Positions 1 to 6,252 of a DNA stretch of 12,352 bases are shown piece after piece. The position numbers were made by a program, and so were the translations under genes. The number at the start of each line of letters is the position of its first letter. Position 1 is the first letter of the stretch. Origin of the DNA: Gammaproteobacteria bacterium (GTDB taxonomy: Bacteria > Pseudomonadota > Gammaproteobacteria > Enterobacterales > Alteromonadaceae); NCBI GenBank assembly GCA_023380515.1, contig JAMCRH010000082.1, positions 1-12,352 on the forward strand. The letters run 5' to 3'. Under the pieces are notes generated by a model that saw only the letters and a list, made by a program, of their open reading frames with translations, ran no database searches and was not told the DNA's origin.

Positions 1-584
1 TTCACAAATCGGCTACGGTTGGCCGCTTAGAAAGCGGTATTAAAGATGCGAGCCCGTTTATTATTTATCGGAGCCGTATTAACTGGTTGGTTTTATTAGT
101 CTTTGCCAATATTTTCTCCGGTTTGGGCATGATGTATTTTGAAGACACCATCGCCACCAATATTGCGCTGTTGTTCTTTTTACCCTTGTTGATTGCGTCG
201 GGTGGTAACACCGGAGCGCAGGCTGCGACCTTGATTGTTCGGGGTATGGCAACTAATGACGTCGAGAAAAAAGACTGGTTATACATGCTAGGTAAAGAGC
301 TGCTGGTGTCGGTTGGTCTTGGCATCACTATGGCCGTTGCCATTTCTGCAGTTGCTTTCTTCCGTGTGGACCCAGTGATTATTCCAATTGTGGCCTTGAG
401 CATGGTCTGTATTGTGTTGGTCGGTAGCCTGGTTGGGGTTTTATTGCCCTTTATTTTGAAGCGAGTTGGTTGGGATCCCGCGGTGGCCAGTACGCCGTTG
501 GTAACCACCATTGCCGATGCGGGTGGCGTCCTGATTTACTTTGGCATTGCAGCGTCGTTCTTAACTTTAACGCCAGCTGCGTAA
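1..584 (+). CDS. mgtE: Magnesium transporter MgtE, C-terminal part (5' end outside window)
   Basis: About 193 codons are visible, in frame from base 3 to the TAA at 582-584; the N-terminal cytosolic domain, CBS domains and first membrane helix lie upstream of the window. The visible part is the membrane pore of an MgtE-family Mg2+ channel/transporter in the inner membrane. It shows the hallmark SGGNTGAQAATLIVRGMA stretch after a long hydrophobic helix, followed by two further hydrophobic segments. Near the end is a DPAVASTPLVTTIADAGG motif; its second Asp corresponds to the pore metal-binding Asp of characterised MgtE proteins (family knowledge). The protein ends shortly after the last helix, as usual for the family. 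The Mg2+-sensing part cannot be judged because it is missing. A strong terminator follows, so mgtE is probably transcriptionally separate from ccoG. Family assignment is secure; the exact paralogue is not known. Confidence 0.93.
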   Translation, partial: HKSATVGRLESGIKDASPFIIYRSRINWLVLLVFANIFSGLGMMYFEDTIATNIALLFFLPLLIASGGNTGAQAATLIVRGMATNDVEKKDWLYMLGKELLVSVGLGITMAVAISAVAFFRVDPVIIPIVALSMVCIVLVGSLVGVLLPFILKRVGWDPAVASTPLVTTIADAGGVLIYFGIAASFLTLTPAA

Positions 585-587
585 TAA

Positions 588-601
588 TTGATCCAGATCG
601 C
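588..601 (+). promoter_or_regulatory. Candidate FNR/Anr-type site upstream of ccoG
   Basis: TTGAT-CCAG-ATCGC matches the FNR/Anr consensus TTGAT-N4-ATCAA at 8 of 10 defined positions, the right half being degraded at its last two bases. Oxygen-responsive control is plausible for a cbb3 assembly gene. However, its centre is 39.5 bp upstream of the first base of the TATAAT at 634-639, about one helical turn further than in a standard class II FNR promoter. It could therefore be a chance match. Confidence 0.25.
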
Positions 602-619
602 CACACCACCCTGCTATTT

Positions 620-665
620 CCCGAGAATGGGCGTATAATCACCCCATTCTCGGGTTTTCCTTTTT
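620..665 (+). terminator. Intrinsic terminator after mgtE
   Basis: A perfect 12-bp stem, CCCGAGAATGGG (620-631) pairing with CCCATTCTCGGG (643-654), encloses an 11-base loop. It is followed directly by the T-rich tail TTTTCCTTTTT (655-665). It lies 36 bases after the mgtE stop and ends only two bases before the assigned ccoG ATG. The opposite strand lacks a T tail, so it terminates rightward transcription. The loop contains a TATAAT hexamer. Confidence 0.88.
634..639 (+). promoter_or_regulatory. Candidate -10 element of ccoG inside the terminator loop
   Basis: A perfect TATAAT lies in the loop of the mgtE terminator. A start about seven bases downstream (near 646) would fall inside the right arm of the stem. 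A transcript from here would therefore lack the hairpin, and the leader to ccoG would be about 22-37 nt. No good TTGACA-like -35 stands 16-18 bp upstream, so an activator would probably be needed. Confidence 0.35.
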
Positions 666-667
666 AG

Positions 668-2155
668 ATGGCAGGATTCAACGTGGTTGATACGAAGAAC
701 GGTTCTCAATCCCCTCAAACCGAAACGTCGTCCGAGCATCACGCTCAACCGATAACGGTCCAAAAAGCACCACCTAAGAAAACGGTTCATATTCAGAAGC
801 CCGATATTAGTAAGCAGCCCGGGAAGAACCATATCTACGTGCGTGAAGCGGAAGGTAAAGTCGAAACCACCCGACGCGTGCTTGGGTTTGCGCTCATGGC
901 GCTGTTCGTGGTTTTACCGTGGCTGACATGGAACGGTGAGCAAGCCATTTTATTTAATATTATGGAGCAGCGTTTCCGTATCTTCGGCATGACACTGTGG
1001 CCACAAGACTTCACGATTCTGGCGTGGATTTTCATGATCTCGGCATTTGCGCTGTTTCTTGTGACCACACTGTTTGGCCGAGTTTGGTGTGGGTTTACCT
1101 GCCCGCAAACCACATGGACGTTTATCTTTATGTGGTTTGAACGCAAAATTGAAGGCGGTCGTCACCAACGGATGAAGCTTGACGAACGACCAATGGACGC
1201 TGATAAATTCAAACGAAAATTTGCTAAACATGCCGTTTGGATCATTATCGCGCTACTTACATCGATGACGTTTGTGGGTTACTTCACTGATATTCGCGTT
1301 CTGTTTACTGATTTTTGGCTCCTGAATTCGAGTGCTTGGGCAACAGGAAGTGTCTTGTTTTTCACCTTTGCCACCTATGGTAACGCGGGCTGGATGCGTG
1401 AAGTCATGTGTACCCATATGTGCCCTTATGCGCGTTTCCAATCGGCCATGTTCGACAAAGACACCTATATCGTCGCTTATGATGAAGAGCGCGGCGAGCC
1501 GCGCGGGCCGCGCAAGCGTAAAGTTGATCCGGCGAGTATTGGCAAAGGCGACTGTATTGACTGTAATTTATGTGTCCAAGTTTGTCCGACCGGCATCGAT
1601 ATCCGCAACGGCTTGCAATACGAGTGCATTAACTGTGGCGCTTGTGTTGACGCTTGTAACGATGTCATGGATAAGATGGGTTATCCCAAGCAGCTCATCA
1701 GTTTTACCACGCAGCGGCGTCTTGAAGGCGGACAAACCAAAGTCTTTCGCTTAAAAAGCGTGGGCTACGGTGCTGCATTAGTGGTACTGTCAGCACTGTT
1801 AGTGTTGGATATCGTCTTGCGGATCCCGCTCGAGTTTGATGTGATTCGCGACCGCAATACCTTGTATCGCTTGAATGCTGAAGGTTGGGTAGAAAACGTT
1901 TATACCTTGCGCATTAGTAATAAATCGCAAGAGCCGCAAACCTTCACGATTTCGGCTGGCGGTATTGAAGATATTCAATGGTACGGACCACAACAAATTG
2001 AGTTGGCGCCGGAGTCGACGGAAAGCCTGCCGATTACGTTAGCGGTCGACCCTTATTTTATGGACGTGCCGATGAAGGAAGTGACGTTTGAAATCACCTC
2101 TGAACAGGACGCACGCATCCGCCGGACGGTGAATACTAACTTCATTTATCAGTAA
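668..2155 (+). CDS. ccoG: CcoG/RdxA/FixG family cytochrome c oxidase accessory protein
   Basis: A membrane polyferredoxin that in this family helps assemble cbb3-type cytochrome oxidase, acting in copper reduction/handling for the CcoN subunit. Visible order: a variable hydrophilic N-terminus (1-68), hydrophobic helices near 73-92 and 115-135, the Cys pair C141/C145 in WCGFTCPQTTW, and further helices at about 188-235. Then come the Cys pair C248/C252 in CTHMCPYARF and two [4Fe-4S] ferredoxin motifs (C296, C299, C302, C306 and C320, C323, C326, C330). A last helix (about 368-388) leads to a C-terminal Ig-like FixG domain. Length of 495 aa is normal. No ccoNOPQ genes are adjacent. Start: ATG 668 has no Shine-Dalgarno and directly follows the terminator T-tract. 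GTG 683 (five codons in) has AGGA at 673-676 with a 6-nt spacer and is a credible alternative. srkA follows 25 bp downstream. Confidence 0.95.
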   Translation: MAGFNVVDTKNGSQSPQTETSSEHHAQPITVQKAPPKKTVHIQKPDISKQPGKNHIYVREAEGKVETTRRVLGFALMALFVVLPWLTWNGEQAILFNIMEQRFRIFGMTLWPQDFTILAWIFMISAFALFLVTTLFGRVWCGFTCPQTTWTFIFMWFERKIEGGRHQRMKLDERPMDADKFKRKFAKHAVWIIIALLTSMTFVGYFTDIRVLFTDFWLLNSSAWATGSVLFFTFATYGNAGWMREVMCTHMCPYARFQSAMFDKDTYIVAYDEERGEPRGPRKRKVDPASIGKGDCIDCNLCVQVCPTGIDIRNGLQYECINCGACVDACNDVMDKMGYPKQLISFTTQRRLEGGQTKVFRLKSVGYGAALVVLSALLVLDIVLRIPLEFDVIRDRNTLYRLNAEGWVENVYTLRISNKSQEPQTFTISAGGIEDIQWYGPQQIELAPESTESLPITLAVDPYFMDVPMKEVTFEITSEQDARIRRTVNTNFIYQ

Positions 2156-2180
2156 GTACACCCAACGCCAAGGAGCGGAA

Positions 2181-3188
2181 GTGGCTGACTTTAGTTTTCA
2201 GGACTTAACACCTGATTTGATTCTCGATGCGATAGAGGCAGCAGGCCTCTATCCAACCTCTGGCCTGCTTGCGCTGAATAGTTATGAAAACCGGGTGTAT
2301 CAATTCTTGGCGGAGAATAGCGCCGGCGAAGTGGCACGTTACGTGGCGAAATTTTATCGTCCGGGACGTTGGTCAACGGATGCAATTCTTGAAGAACATA
2401 CCTTCACTTACGACTTAGCAGCCTTTGAAATCCCGGTGGTCTGCCCGTTGCGATTGCCACTCGAGAACCCTAAAACCACGTTATTGGAAACCCAGGGCTA
2501 TCGTTTTGCACTATTCCCGAGTGTTGGCGGGCGCGCGTTGGAGCCTGAGCAGTGGGAGCAATTAGAAGATCTCGGTCGCCATCTTGGCCGTTTACATCAA
2601 GTCGGTAAAGCGCAACCCTTTGTCCACCGCCCACCACTGGTGTCAACAGAATTGCTGCGCCAACACCAACAAACATTGCTCGCGTGTGACCTTTTGCCAG
2701 AGAGCTTGAAGCCGGCCATGGCGGCGATTTTAGAGCCAGTGATTGCACAAATTCTGAAAGTCGATTGGTCACGTTATCAGCATATTCGGTTGCATGGTGA
2801 TTGTCATATCGGCAACTTGCTCTGGAGTGATCAAGGACTTACCTTGGTCGACTTTGATGACTGCCGACAAGGACCCGCTATTCAAGATTTATGGATGATG
2901 CTCTCGGGCGAGCGTTATCAACAAGAAGCTCAGTTAGAAACCTTGCTAGCCGGTTATGAAGAGTTTTGTGAGTTTGACCCGAAAGAACTCGCCTTGATTG
3001 AACCTTTGCGCGCTTTTCGAATCATTCAGTATATGGCGTGGTTAGCTGTGCGTTGGAGCGACCCAGCATTCCCACGTAGTTTTAGTTGGTTTGCCGAACC
3101 GCGCTATTGGGAACAGCAAATCTTGACGCTCAAAGAGCAGCTTTCTGCATTCGCTGAGCCGCCACTAAACTTGCAATCGGGACTTTAA
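2181..3188 (+). CDS. srkA: Stress response serine/threonine kinase SrkA (RdoA/YihE)
   Basis: A cytosolic protein kinase of the APH/choline-kinase fold; in E. coli SrkA protects against stress-induced death and is Cpx-regulated (established for that protein). The start is GTG 2181, preceded by a strong AGGAG at 2171-2175 with a 5-nt spacer. Length of 335 aa is close to the E. coli protein (328). The N-lobe contains LLALNSYENRVYQF, resembling the family's nucleotide loop. The catalytic loop is LHGDCHIGNLLW with H205, D207 and N212. The metal-binding LVDFDD has D224 and D226, followed by GPAIQDLWMML as in E. coli SrkA. The next gene is dsbA, the same pairing as in E. coli, where srkA and dsbA are co-transcribed. 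I see no convincing CpxR tandem GTAAA site in the 25-bp gap upstream, so it may be read from ccoG. Confidence 0.95.
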   Translation: MADFSFQDLTPDLILDAIEAAGLYPTSGLLALNSYENRVYQFLAENSAGEVARYVAKFYRPGRWSTDAILEEHTFTYDLAAFEIPVVCPLRLPLENPKTTLLETQGYRFALFPSVGGRALEPEQWEQLEDLGRHLGRLHQVGKAQPFVHRPPLVSTELLRQHQQTLLACDLLPESLKPAMAAILEPVIAQILKVDWSRYQHIRLHGDCHIGNLLWSDQGLTLVDFDDCRQGPAIQDLWMMLSGERYQQEAQLETLLAGYEEFCEFDPKELALIEPLRAFRIIQYMAWLAVRWSDPAFPRSFSWFAEPRYWEQQILTLKEQLSAFAEPPLNLQSGL

Positions 3189-3200
3189 AACCGGCATAAT
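3171..3200 (+). promoter_or_regulatory. Candidate dsbA promoter overlapping the srkA 3' end
   Basis: TTGCAA (3171-3176, 4 of 6 to the -35 consensus) is followed, after 18 bp, by CATAAT (3195-3200, 5 of 6 to the -10 consensus). Transcription would begin near 3207, giving a leader of about 33 nt to the dsbA ATG at 3240. E. coli dsbA likewise has its own promoter in addition to read-through from srkA. Called from sequence match only. Confidence 0.4.
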
Positions 3201-3239
3201 CGAAGCAATTAAGAATTTCATTAATGTAGGATGTTGAAC

Positions 3240-3860
3240 ATGAAAAAGTGGTTGATTGCGCTTGCGAGCGCTGTAGTGATGACCTTGACTCCGGTGTCTG
3301 CACAGAATTTCCAAGAAGGAGTGCACTACCGGGTTGTGGGTGACACGCCAAGTAGTTCGCCAGAAATTATCGACTTCTTCTCGTTATATTGTAATGCGTG
3401 CTATCATTTTGCCGGCTTTAGCGACATGCTAAAAGCAGAGTTTGGTGATGCCTTCAAAAAGCACCATGTCAATTTAGTCGTGCCAAACGTGACCATGCGC
3501 GACAATATCCAACGTATTCATGCGACTTCAATTGTTTTAGGTGTTGAAGAGCAATTTGTTGAGCGTGTCTTCCAGCGTCATTTCATGCGCAATAGCTTCG
3601 TGAATACGGTTGCCGACGCTAAGCAAATCATGCTTGATTTAGGTGTTGAAGAAGCTGCTTTTGATCGTGCATTTAATAGTTTTGCAGTGACTAGCCTAAG
3701 TAATCGGATGCGTTCGTTGCAGCAACAGTTTGGCGTTAGTGCAACACCAACGTATGTGGTGAACCGTAAGTATCAAATGCTGCAATCGGGCTTCCAAAAC
3801 TCGAGCAACTTTTTCGAAGAGTACATGGCGTTAGCCCGTTACTTGCTGGAAAAAGATTAA
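3240..3860 (+). CDS. dsbA: Periplasmic thiol:disulfide oxidoreductase DsbA
   Basis: Introduces disulfide bonds into exported proteins in the periplasm and is normally re-oxidised by DsbB. I start it at ATG 3240 (206 aa) because AGGA at 3228-3231 lies 8 nt upstream and it opens a clean signal peptide: MKKW, a hydrophobic core, then TPVSA with cleavage expected before QNFQ. An in-frame ATG at 3231 would add only MLN and lacks that spacing. The thioredoxin fold carries the active site FFSLYCNACYHF with C51 and C54, the only cysteines in the protein. The cis-Pro loop is SATPTYVVN with Pro170 preceded by Thr169. The CNAC dipeptide departs from the usual CPHC, replacing both proline and histidine, which should alter redox potential. 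DsbA is still the best call from the overall fold resemblance and the srkA neighbour; a divergent DsbA/DsbL-like paralogue is possible. Confidence 0.92.
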   Translation: MKKWLIALASAVVMTLTPVSAQNFQEGVHYRVVGDTPSSSPEIIDFFSLYCNACYHFAGFSDMLKAEFGDAFKKHHVNLVVPNVTMRDNIQRIHATSIVLGVEEQFVERVFQRHFMRNSFVNTVADAKQIMLDLGVEEAAFDRAFNSFAVTSLSNRMRSLQQQFGVSATPTYVVNRKYQMLQSGFQNSSNFFEEYMALARYLLEKD

Positions 3861-3913
3861 TGGTAAAAGATTGAACGAAGAAAGACGAAAGCTCGACCAC
3901 CAAGGAGCGTTGA

Positions 3914-5215
3914 ATGGATGAACTAGCGACCTATTGGCAAGCCACGTCAACTTGGTTAGAACAGCACCCACAGCTGCATATGGCTGTGGGTTTGTTTATT
4001 TTACTCACGCTTGCTTGGCTGAGTAATGCCGTAGTCAAACGCATGTTGGTGCGCGGGCTGATGCGAGCGCTGCGCGCAACCCCTGCCGGCCGTGATGAAA
4101 CCTTAGCAAACTCAACGGTCATCGCCCGGCTCGCTAATGTGATTCCGGCTTTAGTGCTCTCTACAGGGATTGTGTTTGTCCCGCAAGTGCCGGAAATCTT
4201 GGTGGCGATTATTCAAAATGTCGCCAATGCCTTTGTGATTCTCACGGTTGCGCTCGCGATTAATGGTGCGTTAACCGTTGTTAATACCATTTATGAGCGT
4301 CGCCCAGACTCCCATCTAAAGCCGATCAAAGGCTATATTCAAGTCATCAAAATCCTGATTTACGCGGTCACCGCAATCTTAATCATTGCGGCATTGATCG
4401 ATCGCTCGCCGGTGATTCTACTCTCAGGTTTAGGTGCGATGGCCGCAGTGCTCATGCTGGTTTTCCAAGACACGCTGTTGTCTTTGGTGGCAAGTATGCA
4501 GATTTCATCCAATGACATTGTTCGCGTTGGTGACTGGGTTGAAATGCCGGCGTTAAATGCCGATGGTGATGTCATTGATATCGCTTTGCATACGGTTAAA
4601 GTGCAGAACTGGGATCGAACCATTACGACCATCCCAACGCGGCGCTTCATTACCGATTCGTTCAAGAACTGGCGGGGAATGCAAGAGTCTGGTGGACGAC
4701 GAATCAGTCGAACATTGCTCATTGACCAACAGAGCATTGGTTTCTTAACCGATAAAGAAAAAGAGCACTTGCAGAGCTTTCGTTTGTTGCGGACTTACTT
4801 GCGCGAGAAACAAGAGGAAATCGACTCGTGGAATTCAGAGTTACGCGGGGATGGTAAGGCGCCTGTGAATACCCGGCGGATTACCAATATTGGGACGTTC
4901 CGCGCTTATATTTCCTGTTATTTGAAGAACCATCCCGGCATTCATCAGGACATGATCCAAATGGTTCGGCAAATGGCGCCAACACCGGATGGCTTACCAT
5001 TGCAAGTGTATGCGTTTACGGCAACGACAGCATGGGTCGAGTACGAAGGTATTCAATCCGACATTTTTGACCACTTGTATTCGATTATTCCTGAGTTTGG
5101 CTTGCGGGTATATCAGCACCCAAGTGGCGTTGATGTCCGAGAGCTGAAAAACGTCCTCGCTTCACCGGAGCATGCTGAGCAAGAAGATGCGCGGCCGAAG
5201 TCGACCGACGCTTAA
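3914..5215 (+). CDS. ybdG: YbdG-type mechanosensitive ion channel (MscS superfamily)
   Basis: An inner-membrane miniconductance channel of the MscS superfamily that responds to membrane tension under osmotic shift. The ATG at 3914 has AAGGAG at 3902-3907 with a 6-nt spacer. At 433 aa it is close to E. coli YbdG (415 aa). Five hydrophobic segments are visible: about 23-42, 70-92, 95-127, 141-163 and the pore-lining segment 167-197. The pore region is SGLGAMAAVLMLVFQDTLLS, then ISSNDIVRVGDWVEMP leading into the cytosolic beta domain. The TVKVQNWDRTITTIPT, SFKNWRGMQESGGRRI and NIGTFRAY stretches are characteristic of the YbdG branch rather than MscS itself. It lies 53 bp after dsbA and may be co-transcribed. 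Its first 30 codons contain a terminator-like hairpin, described separately. Its stop overlaps that of the converging acyltransferase gene by 4 bp. Confidence 0.93.
   Translation: MDELATYWQATSTWLEQHPQLHMAVGLFILLTLAWLSNAVVKRMLVRGLMRALRATPAGRDETLANSTVIARLANVIPALVLSTGIVFVPQVPEILVAIIQNVANAFVILTVALAINGALTVVNTIYERRPDSHLKPIKGYIQVIKILIYAVTAILIIAALIDRSPVILLSGLGAMAAVLMLVFQDTLLSLVASMQISSNDIVRVGDWVEMPALNADGDVIDIALHTVKVQNWDRTITTIPTRRFITDSFKNWRGMQESGGRRISRTLLIDQQSIGFLTDKEKEHLQSFRLLRTYLREKQEEIDSWNSELRGDGKAPVNTRRITNIGTFRAYISCYLKNHPGIHQDMIQMVRQMAPTPDGLPLQVYAFTATTAWVEYEGIQSDIFDHLYSIIPEFGLRVYQHPSGVDVRELKNVLASPEHAEQEDARPKSTDA
3966..4003 (+). terminator. Terminator-like hairpin within the ybdG 5' coding region
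   Basis: A perfect 9-bp inverted repeat, ACCCACAGC (3966-3974) and GCTGTGGGT (3983-3991), has an 8-base loop TGCATATG. It is followed at once by TTGTTTATTTTA (3992-4003). Stem, loop and U-rich tail together look like an intrinsic terminator, yet it covers codons 18-30 of ybdG, 52 bases after the ATG. It could act as an attenuator that is suppressed while ribosomes translate the start of ybdG, or as a partial stop for srkA-dsbA transcripts. It encodes the start of the first membrane helix, whose Phe/Ile/Leu codons partly explain the T-richness. Confidence 0.5.
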
Positions 5216-6117
5216 TTGCTCCGGTTCAAATAGTTTTCAATACGCTGGTCCTTCAAGGACCAGCGCTCATTTAACCAGTCTTGAAAGTGTTCCCGAAACG
5301 CAGGGTCATTAAAGTAATCGCCACGTAGGTCTGGTGTTACCGGAATACGATCGATGTGCACATACACTTCTTTTAATTCACCTCGAAGTAAAGGACCAAC
5401 AATGGGGTCGCCGGCTTTATAGCCGGGATAAATCATGGTCACGTCGAGGATTTCTTGAAACTGCTCGCCCATTGCTTGCAATGTAAACGAGGTTCCCCCT
5501 GCTTTCGGAGGCAATAAGTGGCGAAACGTACTTTCCTTTATGGCGTGTTTGGCAGGGGTTAAGCGTGTGCCTTCACAAAAGTTAATCACAGTGGTCGGAA
5601 TATGCCGAAACTTCTCGCATTTCTCTCGCGTCGTTTCAATATCTTTGCCTTGTAACTCAGGCCGCTTGGCGATTTGCTCTTTGCTGTAGCGCTTCATAAA
5701 CGGCATGTCCAGCACCCAACAACCCAAGCCCACCACCGGCACCCAAAACAGTTCTTGTTTGAGGAAAAAGCGTGGCATCGGCAAATCGGCTCGCGAAAGG
5801 TGCATCATCACAAGAATATCGACCCAGCTGAGGTGGTTGCTCAGAATTAAGTACCAGCCATTCGGGTTATTGGGTAAGTCGCCTTCAACTTGCCATTTGA
5901 TCGGGTAGCTCAAGCGAAACATAAAGGACATAGCATACGCCCAGCCACGAAATACGGTGTTTGCGATTCGAGAAACAAAGCGCTGGGAGGCGGGAATGGG
6001 AATCAGGAACTTAAAAAGCCCAAGTATAATGATCGTTAAACCAATGAATAAAGTCGACAGGCCAGCCCAGAGGAAGCTGATCACGAGTTTAATTGGGCCT
6101 GGCAACAGTCTTAGCAT
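5212..6117 (-). CDS. yihG: YihG-like 1-acylglycerol-3-phosphate acyltransferase (PlsC family)
   Basis: A membrane-bound acyltransferase expected to put an acyl chain onto lysophosphatidate in phospholipid synthesis. At 301 aa it is close to E. coli YihG (310 aa). An N-terminal hydrophobic segment (about 8-42) precedes the PlsC motifs. Motif I is NHLSWVD with H95 and D100, then FFLKQELFWVPVVG (117-130), and FCEGTRLTP (180-188) with the Glu-Gly substrate motif. LDMPFMKRYS, GKDIETTREKCEKF and a TFRHLLPPKAGG stretch closely resemble YihG rather than the shorter housekeeping PlsC. The ATG on the minus strand has GGAG about 10 nt upstream. In E. coli yihG lies just beyond dsbA (srkA-dsbA-yihF-yihG), so the neighbourhood is conserved, except that a ybdG-type gene stands between them here and this gene is inverted. 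Its TAA interlocks with the ybdG TAA. Substrate specificity cannot be read from sequence. Confidence 0.92.
   Translation of the reverse strand: MLRLLPGPIKLVISFLWAGLSTLFIGLTIIILGLFKFLIPIPASQRFVSRIANTVFRGWAYAMSFMFRLSYPIKWQVEGDLPNNPNGWYLILSNHLSWVDILVMMHLSRADLPMPRFFLKQELFWVPVVGLGCWVLDMPFMKRYSKEQIAKRPELQGKDIETTREKCEKFRHIPTTVINFCEGTRLTPAKHAIKESTFRHLLPPKAGGTSFTLQAMGEQFQEILDVTMIYPGYKAGDPIVGPLLRGELKEVYVHIDRIPVTPDLRGDYFNDPAFREHFQDWLNERWSLKDQRIENYLNRSN
5243..5265. repeat. Perfect inverted repeat at the convergent ybdG/acyltransferase ends
   Basis: CGCTGGTCCTT (5243-5253) and AAGGACCAGCG (5255-5265) are exact reverse complements around a single central base, giving a realistic 9-bp stem with a 5-base loop on either strand. 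It lies within the last codons of the acyltransferase gene and 28 bp past the ybdG stop. It could be a bidirectional 3'-end structure. Neither flank has a proper T-tract, so it is not a textbook intrinsic terminator. Confidence 0.55.
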
Positions 6118-6153
6118 AAGTCATTCTCTCCGCCGTTCTTGTTATTTTTTCTA

Positions 6154-6159
6154 ATTATA
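6154..6159 (-). promoter_or_regulatory. Candidate -10 element of the acyltransferase gene
   Basis: On the minus strand 6159-6154 reads TATAAT, 36 bases upstream of the acyltransferase start codon. No good -35 is found at 16-18 bp spacing, so this is a partial match. It lies in the 135-bp divergent intergenic region, separate from the LexA box. Confidence 0.4.
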
Positions 6160-6188
6160 CCGCAACTTAGCGGGAACTACAGAATACC

Positions 6189-6216
6189 TTGCAAAGAAAA
6201 TAAAATCGCATACACT
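6189..6216 (+). promoter_or_regulatory. Candidate imuA promoter
   Basis: TTGCAA (6189-6194) and TACACT (6211-6216) are separated by 16 bp, each matching its consensus at 4 of 6. Transcription would start near 6223, inside the LexA box. TATACT at 6216-6221 is a better -10 but has no -35 at normal spacing. With either choice, LexA bound at 6218-6237 would cover the -10/start region and block polymerase. Confidence 0.45.
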
Positions 6217-6217
6217 A

Positions 6218-6237
6218 TACTGTACAAATATACAGTA
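6218..6237 (+). promoter_or_regulatory. LexA (SOS) operator
   Basis: TACTGTACAAATATACAGTA has both conserved half-sites of the gammaproteobacterial LexA box (CTGT-N8-ACAG) intact, with TA flanks on both sides and an AT-rich centre, as in strong E. coli operators. It is 15 bp upstream of the imuA ATG, so the whole imuA-imuB-dnaE2 operon should be repressed by LexA and induced by DNA damage. Confidence 0.95.
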
Positions 6238-6252
6238 TTTTGAGGTGGTTTT

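Noticed and set aside
65..511. Long minus-strand open frame (148 codons) across mgtE
   Set aside because: It lies opposite the clear MgtE coding frame, and its Thr/Lys/Ala-rich translation resembles no family. It is a frame shadow.
1489..1513. Very GC-rich inverted repeat (GCGCGGC-GA-GCCGCGC) within ccoG
   Set aside because: It encodes the family-conserved basic ERGEPRGPRKRK stretch, so Arg/Gly/Pro codons account for it. There is no T tail or regulatory context.
1332..1754. Plus-strand alternative frame of 140 codons within ccoG
   Set aside because: It overlaps the two ferredoxin cysteine motifs of CcoG in another frame. The translation is Arg/Ser/Val-rich with no domain.
4360..4737. Minus-strand open frame of 125 codons inside ybdG
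   Set aside because: It is wholly within the conserved YbdG pore and beta-domain coding sequence, with no ribosome-binding site and no recognisable product.
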